Shown one piece after another: positions 1-6,600 of a stretch of DNA of 8,849 nucleotides (the stretch's first letter is position 1; each line of letters starts with the position of its first letter). This DNA comes from Victivallales bacterium (lineage in GTDB: Bacteria; Verrucomicrobiota; Lentisphaeria; Oligosphaerales; Lenti-02). Under the pieces are notes generated by a model. That model saw only the letters and a program-made list of their open reading frames with translations, had not been told where the DNA came from and searched no databases. The DNA is taken from positions 6,693-15,541 of the forward strand of contig JABGQJ010000103.1 of NCBI GenBank assembly GCA_018648945.1, written 5' to 3'. A program made the translations under genes and the position numbers.

Positions 1-314
1 CTCTTCGGCATGCCCAGCTTGGTCGGCTTCACCCAGGCGGAGAACGTCCACGAGCCGGTCCCAAAGCGCTTGTCTTCCGGCAAGTCGATGGTCACCTGCG
101 TGGCCGCTGTGCCGTCCATGAACAGCGTCCCGCCGGGATCCCCCTTCTCCCACTTGGCGGTCACCTTGCCCACCAAGCCATTGCCGGATGCATCACGGGC
201 GACCGCTCCAGCCCCTTCGTCAAAGGGCCAGTGAAACAGCGGTCCCTCCGGGGCAGCAACGGCCAATGAGGACGCGAGCAGAAGGAAGCCAAGAATGGAG
301 GATCGGCAGTACAT
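1..314 (-). CDS. Secreted LamG/concanavalin A-like lectin domain protein (C-terminus cut by window edge)
   Basis: This gene reads leftwards from ATG at 314-312 and stays open to the window edge, giving 104 complete codons; its 3' part is missing. The first ~21 residues form a signal peptide: a short n-region (MYCRSS), a hydrophobic core (ILGFLLLASSLAVA) and a likely cleavage after A20 or A21, just before PEGP. Cys3 is not in a lipobox. The mature part opens with the LamG signature FHWPFDEGAGAVARDASGNG (about residues 28-47), followed by a KV strand, an L-F-M-D-G strand near residues 69-73 and SWTFSAWVKP near residues 94-103. This matches the first half of a LamG/jelly-roll (LamG_3-like) domain. 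Such domains bind sugars or sit beside glycosidase, sulfatase or other catalytic domains, so the full protein's activity cannot be stated. The start is supported by a Shine-Dalgarno motif 7 nt upstream. It is divergent from the heparinase-like gene, and co-regulation is possible. The domain call is firm; the function is open. Confidence 0.87.
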   Translation of the reverse strand, partial: MYCRSSILGFLLLASSLAVAAPEGPLFHWPFDEGAGAVARDASGNGLVGKVTAKWEKGDPGGTLFMDGTAATQVTIDLPEDKRFGTGSWTFSAWVKPTKLGMPK

Positions 315-325
315 CGGAGAACTCC
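315..325 (-). promoter_or_regulatory. Shine-Dalgarno of the LamG gene, in a small palindrome
   Basis: On the minus strand the start codon is preceded by GGAGTTCTCC and then one base. GGAG lies 7 nt from the ATG, which fixes the start. The 10-mer is itself an inverted repeat (GGAG-TT-CTCC). The same 10-mer in the same position precedes the plus-strand gene at 993. Confidence 0.7.
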
Positions 326-442
326 AAGGCAGTCAGGGCAGTGGCAGGCAATGCGCGGGATGCCACGCGGCAAGCGACCAGACTGTACCACGGCTTTGCC
401 CCGGAGGGTAGTCAAGGGCTGAATCGCGGGCGCGGGCCGGCA

Positions 443-470
443 GCACGTCCGCACGTCCGCAGAGACGTCC
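443..470. repeat. Short direct repeats with ACGTCC core (three copies)
   Basis: GCACGTCC occurs twice back to back (443-450, 451-458), and a third ACGTCC lies at 465-470. They directly precede the first hairpin element at 472. They could be tandem half-sites for a regulator, or part of the repeat element; the sequence does not decide between these. Confidence 0.4.
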
Positions 471-471
471 C

Positions 472-509
472 ATGCCAATCAGACGATTGGCGTTCCCCGG
501 CGCCGGGGA
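472..509 (+). repeat. Two-hairpin repeat element, copy 1
   Basis: Hairpin A is GCCAATC (474-480), loop AGAC, GATTGGC (485-491), a perfect 7-bp stem. Two bases later comes hairpin B, the 16-base perfect palindrome TCCCCGGCGCCGGGGA (494-509). An outer pair CGTTCCC (491-497) / GGGAACG (516-522) could enclose B in an alternative fold. Positions 472-504 match the reverse complement of 591-623 at 26 of 33 bases. This resembles a REP-type palindromic element, or structured leader RNA, of unknown family. Confidence 0.55.
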
Positions 510-580
510 TAATACGGGAACGAGTGAGCAAGGACAAAGCTGGCTTCTCCCATGCCATCGTTCTCGGCACAATGCCCTGG

Positions 581-623
581 CCAGGCGGCAAGCGCCTGGG
601 ATCGCCGATCGCCGGATCGGCAT
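581..623 (-). repeat. Two-hairpin repeat element, copy 2 (inverted)
   Basis: Read on the minus strand, ATGCC leads into hairpin A': GCCGATC (621-615), loop CGGC, GATCGGC (610-604), a perfect 7-bp stem. Hairpin B' follows: CCAGGCG (599-593), loop CTTGC, CGCCTGG (587-581), a perfect 7-bp stem. Order and spacing match copy 1. In stem A the A-T pair of copy 1 is replaced by G-C on both sides, a compensatory change. The two copies point toward each other with 71 bases between them. Confidence 0.55.
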
Positions 624-679
624 CTTCCGCCCGTGGCGGGTTGCCGAAGCCCAGGAGAGCCCGTCCCCAAGCCCCCGAT

Positions 680-716
680 ATGCCGCAGACGGTCGTTCCG
701 CAAGGCCCGTTTGCGG
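680..716 (+). repeat. Possible degenerate third copy of the two-hairpin element
   Basis: ATGCC at 680 is followed by CAGACG (685-690, the loop core of copy 1) and CGTTCC (694-699), in the same order as copy 1. Hairpin A has lost bases from both arms (GCCG-CAGA-CGGT remains). A new B-type stem follows, CCGCAA (698-703) / TTGCGG (711-716) around a 7-base loop. Similarity is partial and gapped, so this copy is tentative. Confidence 0.3.
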
Positions 717-906
717 TTCACCCCGCCCAGCGTCCCATGCCGGTGGCGGTGTTGCCCGTGCTGCTGCGTTTGGGATGGCCCCCCGGGGAGCGCGGTCAGG
801 GGGAGAATGGTCCGTATCGCAGTCATCCCTGCTACCCTTGTCCGCTGCGAGGCATTCCTCAACGGTGCGCGGGATTGCGGGTACCGCATTGGTCTGCCAG
901 GGCCCG

Positions 907-935
907 TTGGCACACGCGGCTCGACACCATACTGT
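907..935 (+). promoter_or_regulatory. Weak candidate sigma-70 promoter for the heparinase-like gene
   Basis: TTGGCA at 907-912 matches the -35 consensus at 5 of 6 positions. The possible -10 boxes are poor: CATACT at 928-933 (4 of 6, spacing 15) or TACTGT at 930-935 (3 of 6, spacing 17). The position, 60-85 bases before the start codon, is sensible and would overlap the inverted repeat at 928-950. Phyla other than Proteobacteria may use different promoter sequences. Confidence 0.2.
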
Positions 936-957
936 AGGCCATTCAGTATGCCTGAAT
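928..957. promoter_or_regulatory. Two overlapping perfect inverted repeats (operator or leader hairpins)
   Basis: The first repeat is CATACTG (928-934) / CAGTATG (944-950), with 7-bp perfect arms and a 9-base spacer. The second is ATTCAG (941-946) / CTGAAT (952-957), with 6-bp perfect arms and a 5-base loop. They share the CAG at 944-946, so as RNA hairpins they would exclude each other. The pair ends 24 bases before the Shine-Dalgarno of the gene at 993. It could be a regulator-binding site or alternative leader structures. Confidence 0.4.
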
Positions 958-981
958 CGCCCGTCCACTCTTGCCAACCAC

Positions 982-992
982 GGAGTTCTCCC
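982..992 (+). promoter_or_regulatory. Shine-Dalgarno of the heparinase-like gene, in a small palindrome
   Basis: GGAGTTCTCC followed by one base precedes ATG 993, with GGAG 7 nt from the start. This chooses 993 over the in-frame upstream ATGs at 552 and 948, neither of which has an SD. The 10-mer is identical to that before the divergent LamG gene. Confidence 0.75.
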
Positions 993-3419
993 ATGTTGGG
1001 GACCATCCTTCGCACGACCATCCCAAGCGTCGTCCTCGCCATCGCGCTACACGCCCAACCCGCGCAGGAGCCGCCCATGGACCGCACCGAGACCCTCGCC
1101 CGCGAGCTCCTTGCACTGCTCGACCTTTCCCGCCCCGAACTGGCCGCGGTGAAAGCCCGCGCCGACGTTGGTGACCACGCCGGCATCCTAGTCGCCTTCC
1201 GCGACCGCATCATCGACCGCTCCGCCGAGCTCGACATGGGCAAGCCGCCCGGCTTCTGGCTCTGGGGCCACACCAATCCCGAACGGTTGTTGAAGCAAGG
1301 CCAGGTGGGAACAGCCCGCTACGGAGAGTTCACCAAGTATTCGCTCTACATCCTCGGCAAGCCGGGTGAGGCCGACTGGTTGGCAGTGCCGGAGGACGGC
1401 TACGACGTGGTGTTGCGAGACGTCGCCACCATGCACTGGGTCGGGCGTCTCGCCGAGCAGTATGGCAAGACCCGCGACACGGATTACCTGCGCGCCTTCG
1501 TCGGCTACTGGGCCGACTTCTCCCGCAACTGGCTCCCCACCCACCGCCAATTCCTCGCCGAGGGCGGCAAGATCCAGTGGGACAAGCGCGCCCACGTCAT
1601 CGCCTCCATCCCCTGGGCCAGCCGCAGCAAACTCTACTTCGCCTGGCGCCTCGACAATCTCTTCTCCTGGCTCCCCCACGCCATCGCCCTCGACCCCGAC
1701 AAGGCCCGCGCCGCCATTGATCCGACCGAGTTGGCCGACATCGTGCTCCATGTCGCCCGTTTCGAAATCCCCGGCGCCGTCAACGGCCTGAAGGGCGTCG
1801 GCACCCCCAATCAATTCGTCCATTGTGCCGTGGGGTTGCTGAAGACCTCCCTCGTCCTGCGCGACTTGCGCGATGGCCCGGAATGGACCGGCATCGCCAT
1901 CGACCGCATGCAGTGGTACCTCGGTGCCTCCGGCTACCTCCCCGACGGCTCCGACAAGGAGCAGTCCTTCAACTACAACCCCGGTCTGATCCACTCGCTA
2001 GGCCAGATCCTGCACCTCGCCCGGAACAACCCGCCCTTCAAGGACGGGAATCCCCCCTGGATGGCCCGCTTCCAACAGGCCGCCGACTGGCGCGAGCTCT
2101 TCCTCGACTGCATGCTCATGCCCGACGGGCGCCGCCCCGCCACCGGCTGCGACAACACCTGGCGACACGACAGCGCTCGCGCCATCGCCGCCCACGCGAA
2201 GAAAGCGCTACCGGGGAAGCCCGACCTCGGCGACCGCATCTATGAGAACCTCTACGGCAAAGGCCGCATCTCCGCCCCCGCGTTCACCTCCATCTACTTC
2301 CCCCACGGCGGCTGGGTCGCCCAGCGCGACGGCTGGAAGCCGGAATCGCTCTTCGGCTATATGAAGACCAGCCGTCCCGGTCCCGGGCACATGCGCGAGG
2401 GCGGCAACGGTTTGGGCATCGCCGCCTACGGGCGCTACCTGATTGTAAACTCCGGCGATGACTCCTACTCCGACCGCGGGGTCTTCAGCCGCTACTTCCA
2501 CAGCACTGCCTCCCAGAGCTCCATCTCCGTCGACGGTTTCTCCCAAGTCCTCGGCGTCCCCCGGAACAAGCCCCGCTACGACCAACCCATCCCCGGCCGC
2601 TGGCACACCTCTGCCACGTTCGACCTGGCCGAAGGCATCTACGAGAGCGCCTACGGAGGCTGGAACTTCCGCACTGGGGAGCAGGTGAAAGTGAAGTCCG
2701 CCGGCGTGCGCCACGTCCGCCAACTCCTTTTCCTCCGCACCCTTGGTGCCTGGATCGTCACCGACCGCATCACTGCCGATACCCCCCGCGAATACGCCCA
2801 GTCCTGGTGCCTCTCCCCCGACTTCCGGCCCGAGGACATCGCTCTTTCCGACGACGGGCGCAGCCTGCGCACACAGGCCCCCGAGGGCGCGAATCTCTCC
2901 CTGCGCTGGTTCACCACCCAGCCCCTCGCCACGAGTCTCCACTGCGGGGAGAAGGAGGGGGAGGAAACCGCCCTTGGCTGGCGCGCCATCGCCTGGGACG
3001 AAACCGCTCGCCGCTACACCCCCGCCACCGATGCCATCGCCGCCTGGCGCGGGCAAGGCGAGCAAATCGTCGTCACTCTCGTTCTACCTTCGCCCGACCA
3101 GCGGGACCGCATCGCCTCCTGCGAACCCCTCGCTGTGGAGAACGGTGCCACCGGCTTCCGCCTCCGCCTCACCGATGGTGGCGAGGCTGCCTACCTCGCC
3201 GGCCCCGGTGGAACGCTCGCCCTGGACGGGACCACCGTCGAAGGCACCGCCCTTCTCCTTGTCCGCAGGGACGGCGACACACGCGGGCTGGCCCTCGACG
3301 CGGAACTTGGCGGACGCGAATTCGTCCCCGGCGAACCCGCCAAGAGCAATCCGATCCGCGTTCCCGCCGGCTTCCAGTGGATCGGGAACGGCGCAACCCT
3401 CCACCCCCGCTACGAATAG
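993..3419 (+). CDS. Heparinase II/III-family polysaccharide lyase-like protein, secreted
   Basis: This is a complete gene of 808 codons ending in TAG. Residues 1 to ~25 look like a signal peptide (hydrophobic IPSVVLAIALHAQPA). Residues ~60-400 resemble the alpha/alpha-toroid N-terminal domain: RDVATMHWVGRLAEQYGKT with YLRAFVGYWADFSRNW, then N273 and H277 in NQFVHCAVGLL, then DGSDKEQSFNYNPG with Tyr328. Residues ~430-690 match the Heparinase_II/III beta-sandwich: FPHGGWVAQRDGW (from 436), GPGHMREGGN with His466, YGRYLIVNSGDDSYS, then a STASQSSISVDG segment. A further beta-rich tail follows. Family members cleave uronic-acid polysaccharides by beta-elimination using Asn/His and Tyr residues; N273, H277, Y328 and H466 are inferred equivalents. 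The substrate (alginate, heparan-like, ulvan-like or other) cannot be told. The upstream open frame from 552 is low-complexity and was excluded. Codon third positions are strongly C-biased (Leu CTC preferred), unlike the GH2 gene. The gene is followed by a terminator-like hairpin. Confidence 0.87.
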   Translation: MLGTILRTTIPSVVLAIALHAQPAQEPPMDRTETLARELLALLDLSRPELAAVKARADVGDHAGILVAFRDRIIDRSAELDMGKPPGFWLWGHTNPERLLKQGQVGTARYGEFTKYSLYILGKPGEADWLAVPEDGYDVVLRDVATMHWVGRLAEQYGKTRDTDYLRAFVGYWADFSRNWLPTHRQFLAEGGKIQWDKRAHVIASIPWASRSKLYFAWRLDNLFSWLPHAIALDPDKARAAIDPTELADIVLHVARFEIPGAVNGLKGVGTPNQFVHCAVGLLKTSLVLRDLRDGPEWTGIAIDRMQWYLGASGYLPDGSDKEQSFNYNPGLIHSLGQILHLARNNPPFKDGNPPWMARFQQAADWRELFLDCMLMPDGRRPATGCDNTWRHDSARAIAAHAKKALPGKPDLGDRIYENLYGKGRISAPAFTSIYFPHGGWVAQRDGWKPESLFGYMKTSRPGPGHMREGGNGLGIAAYGRYLIVNSGDDSYSDRGVFSRYFHSTASQSSISVDGFSQVLGVPRNKPRYDQPIPGRWHTSATFDLAEGIYESAYGGWNFRTGEQVKVKSAGVRHVRQLLFLRTLGAWIVTDRITADTPREYAQSWCLSPDFRPEDIALSDDGRSLRTQAPEGANLSLRWFTTQPLATSLHCGEKEGEETALGWRAIAWDETARRYTPATDAIAAWRGQGEQIVVTLVLPSPDQRDRIASCEPLAVENGATGFRLRLTDGGEAAYLAGPGGTLALDGTTVEGTALLLVRRDGDTRGLALDAELGGREFVPGEPAKSNPIRVPAGFQWIGNGATLHPRYE

Positions 3420-3473
3420 CGTCGCGCCAGAACCGTCCCTAGCTCCTGCATTCCTCTCCTTCTCCTGTATGGG

Positions 3474-3497
3474 GAGCCTGGGGACGGGCTCTTTGTT
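3474..3497 (+). terminator. Candidate intrinsic terminator of the heparinase-like gene
   Basis: GAGCC (3474-3478) pairs with GGCTC (3487-3491), extendable by a T-G wobble, with a loop of 6-8 bases. TTTGTT follows at 3492-3497. It starts 54 bases after the stop codon. The stem is short but GC-rich and the U-tract is imperfect. Confidence 0.5.
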
Positions 3498-3510
3498 ACT
3501 CCATCTTCGC

Positions 3511-3531
3511 ACCCGCAGCGGTACAGCGGGT
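3511..3531. repeat. Inverted repeat between the convergent genes
   Basis: ACCCGC (3511-3516) and GCGGGT (3526-3531) form perfect 6-bp arms around 9 bases. An outer GTTAC (3495-3499) / GTAAC (3530-3534) pair could compete with or extend it. No T-tract follows on either strand, so it is not a clear terminator. It may help insulate the convergent genes. Confidence 0.35.
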
Positions 3532-3572
3532 AACGCCGAGTCACCGAAAGGTCCCATGCCTCTTCGTTCTGC

Positions 3573-3595
3573 AAAAGCAAGGCGGAGGCCCCCTT
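3573..3595 (-). terminator. Weak candidate terminator of the GH2 gene
   Basis: On the minus strand, beginning 9 bases after the GH2 stop codon, AAGGGGG (3595-3589) pairs with CCGCCTT (3585-3579) with one G-G mismatch and a 3-base loop. GC and then TTTT (3576-3573) follow. The placement is right, but the stem is imperfect and the T-run short. Confidence 0.33.
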
Positions 3596-3604
3596 CTTGG
3601 CACG

Positions 3605-6600
3605 CTATTCTTGCCGGGCTTCCAGCTTATTGCGGGCTTCGATAATGGGGGGCTGGTTGAATTCCACGCGCAGCGATTGCGTGTAGGCCTCCAGAGCGGC
3701 CTTGTGGTTCTGGCGTTTCTGCATGATCGCCCCGATGCGATTCCAGGGCAGGGGGGTGGCCGTGCCGGCAGCGGTCCACTGGCGGTAGGTCGCCAAGGCG
3801 GCGCCCTCATCGCCTGATGCCTCCAAGAGAGCGGCCAGCGTCTGGTAGGCGTCTGACAGACCGGGGGCCATGGCGATGGCCTTACGCAGCATCTCAATGG
3901 CCTGGGGCCGTTGCTCAACCGGGCGTTGTTTGGCTTCGGCCAGAAGGCGGGCTGCCGCGGCCATGTCCTTGGGGATCTCTATCTTGACGTCGCGGGTGGT
4001 GGCGGCGGTCAGTCCCAGGAGCATGGGCACGGACCTCCCAACCGGATTGGCGAAGCGGATGGCTTTGACCGGGACGTCCGGGCGCGGGTTGACCCAGAGC
4101 ATGCGGTACACGCCGATCAGGGGCCACATCGGTGTGCTCCCGGTCCAGGCCACTCTGGTGCGGGTGTCCTTCTTCTCGCGCAGGAAGGGCCCGGGTTTGG
4201 CGGCCCAGTCGCGGATATTCTCTTCGTTGCGCACCTGGATGTCACAGGTGCTGCCGTCCGCGTACTGAACCTGGTAGAGGCAGATCAGCTTGGCCGAACT
4301 GTAGGCTGAGCCGTGCAGGAAGTAGAAGCCCTCGGCCTTGAAGCCGATGGGGATGGTGACCTCACCCGGCAACGTGCCGGGGCGCCCGCCACCGGCCAGC
4401 ACGATGATGCTACGAGGCGCTTCGGCAATCGTGAACGGGACTCCCTGGAAGGCCCTCCGGCCGGTCTTGAAGGTCCGGAGATCGGCCGTTGGCCCTTGGT
4501 CACTCCAGCCGCCCACGCCGTCCTCGGCCTTTTCGTCGACCAGGGCGCGATTGGCGAACGGTGCCAGATCGATGGGCTGGTAGTCCACCTTCTTGGGCAG
4601 TGCGCGGGGCTTGGAAACGGGGGCGACCTTCACCCCCAGCCCCAGCATCAGGGCTGACAGGTTCCGCCGCGCCGGTGTCTGCAGTTTCTCGTTGTCTGTC
4701 ATCCAGCGACGCTGATCGAGGATGAGCTGGCCTCGCCCCACCGGTCCCGTCAGCAGTGCGCCGGGGAAGATCAGTTCCCGCCAACTGGGAACGGAGACGC
4801 TGACGTGCTGGAAGGGCTCGATGGTCAACGAGGGGGTTTCGGCCTGTGCGCTGCCGGATTCCGCGTTGTCCTTCTTCTTGTAGTACAGATCCGCGTGACT
4901 CAGCCCTGCCGTGAACGGATGGTGTCCTTTGCGATATCCGCGGCCGGTCCACATCAGGTAGGGCGGTACCGTGATCGTGACCTCCACACCGGCAAGCTGA
5001 CTGAGCCAGGCGGCATCGGCTGGGCGCGCGCCGGTCACCACGACCGTGGTTCCGTCCCGCACGGCTTGAGCCAGGTGAGCCACCTGCTTCGTGCTCGGCT
5101 TGGTCCCAGCGTCAAGAAGCACGACAGCGCCCGGCACCACGGGGGCATTGGGCATCGCCATGTCGTAGCTTGCTCCGACTTCCCGAAGCTGTTGCTCGAT
5201 CGCCCCCTCCACAGGGGCGAAGACCTGCAGTTGCGCCCCCGGTGAGACGACGGCTGCATCGCGCGCAGCATAGCGTATGACCCTGGCCAGCAGTTCACGG
5301 GCCATGGGTTCCTCGTCGTGACCACCGATCAGGTTGAGCTGACAGAGCAGGTAGCTTCCCCGGGCACGGAAGAGCTCCATCATCTGTACCCATTCAAGGC
5401 CGGTGATCGTGCCGCTGTCGACAAGGGTGACGGCAGGTCCGCCCTGAGGCTTGGTGTAGGAGCCGCGGGCACTGACGCGGTCCGGTTGCCAGAAGTGCAG
5501 ATCCCAGGAAGAAATGCCGTTGAGAATGGGGTGGTCACCCAGACGCACAAACGGCATGCTGGACCACTCGCGTGGTTCGAGCTTCGTATCCGCCGGCAGT
5601 CCCCGCGGCGTGACGTTCTGGGCCAGCACGAGGACGCGTCCGCCTTCTGCCACGAAGCGCTGCAGCGGGGAAAGGTCGGCGCTCTTCTCAGCCAGCGCCC
5701 CTTCACCGATTACGAGCAGGGACCCGACCGCCTCGGTGGCCGCCACGGCCAGAGCGTCAATCCTCTCGAACGCCAGGCCGCCACGTTGGAAGACCCCGGC
5801 TGTCTGACCGGACGGGTCGAACAGAGCGATTGTGCGCGGGCCGCTCATCATCTTCACCGGTGTGTCCGGCCAGACTTCGAGGTCCCGCTGCTCGCTGTAG
5901 GCCAGCTGTCCGTCCGCTTCGAGGCGAACGGTGAGGGTGAAGGTCGTGCGCCGATCAACAGTCGGCAGCTTGAAGGAGAGCTCATTCCGCTGCAGATCGC
6001 CGGTTGTCATCTCGCGTGGTTTTTCTGCCCCTTCGGCACACACCTTGCCGTCGGGCCCGGCGAGGGTCCAACTGAGAATGAACGTCGACGGCTCAAAGGT
6101 GTCGTTGTGGAGCGAGTAACGCTGGCGGTAAAGGCGGCCGGCAAAGCCGTGGTGCCGGGTATCGGGCATGATGAAGCAGCGGCTGACGTTGGCCCGCGCA
6201 TGCGTGCCGGCGTGCAGGTACGTACTGACGGAATTGCAGCCCAGATCGCGGTGCGCGTCGATGTTCTGTTTCCAGAACCAGACGATCTCGCCGCGGCCAC
6301 TGTCCACGGCTGGCGAGATCACATCTTCCTCGCCGACGACCTTCGTGAAACCCGGGGGCATGTAGCCACCGGTTTTCCAGAGGTTCTCCGTGTCCATGAT
6401 CGGCTTCGATCCGTATGGCACGTACCACTTTCTGTAGACATTGACACAGACCTTCTCGCCAACCTTGAAGTCGGCCTCGAGCGGCCGCCAGAAGGCGCCG
6501 TCCGGGAAGTAGTTCGAGTTCCCGTTGAAGCCGAAGCCGTGGACGGGATTGGGGCGTGTCCCCTCGACCAGGTAGTGGCCGCAGAAGTTGTCGAGCAGGC

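Larger units (their letters stand above)
326..981. other. Divergent intergenic region, no gene, hairpin-rich
   Basis: About 650 bases separate the two divergent genes. Open frames cross it on both strands, but their translations (rich in Arg, Pro, Ala and Ser) resemble no protein family and look like by-products of high GC. The stretch is instead rich in perfect inverted repeats. Besides the elements listed separately these include CCTGGCCAGG at 576-585, CCGCC/GGCGG at 627-639 with a 3-base loop, and TGCCA/TGGCA at 895-912 around GGGCCC. No tRNA, rRNA or recognised riboswitch was seen. It must contain the promoters of both flanking genes, but no strong sigma-70 pair stands out. Confidence 0.6.

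Noticed and set aside
487..513. Plus-strand promoter with GATAAT at 508-513
   Set aside because: The -10-like box is good, but the -35 candidate (TTGGCG at 487) has only 15 bases spacing and both lie inside the hairpin element. It is nearly 480 bases from the next gene.
552..992. N-terminal extension of the heparinase-like gene (in-frame ATGs at 552 and 948)
   Set aside because: The extension translates to a Cys/Arg/Pro-rich sequence without family resemblance, has no SD at either ATG, and would bury the signal peptide that begins at 993. It is open only because of GC bias.
333..1276. Long minus- and plus-strand open frames in the divergent intergenic region
   Set aside because: Their translations have the skewed Arg/Pro/Ala/Ser composition of shadow frames. 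Some run into the real gene on the opposite strand, and they lack family motifs or an RBS.
2208..3065. 285-codon antisense open frame inside the heparinase-like gene
   Set aside because: It is Gly/Ala/Val-rich, wholly antisense to a gene with clear domain motifs, and is explained by the strong C bias at third positions of that gene.
469..3560. Recurring CCCATGCC octamer (469, 549, 734, 3553)
   Set aside because: It is partly explained by the hairpin element. The remaining matches are too short and their surroundings too different to call a repeat family.
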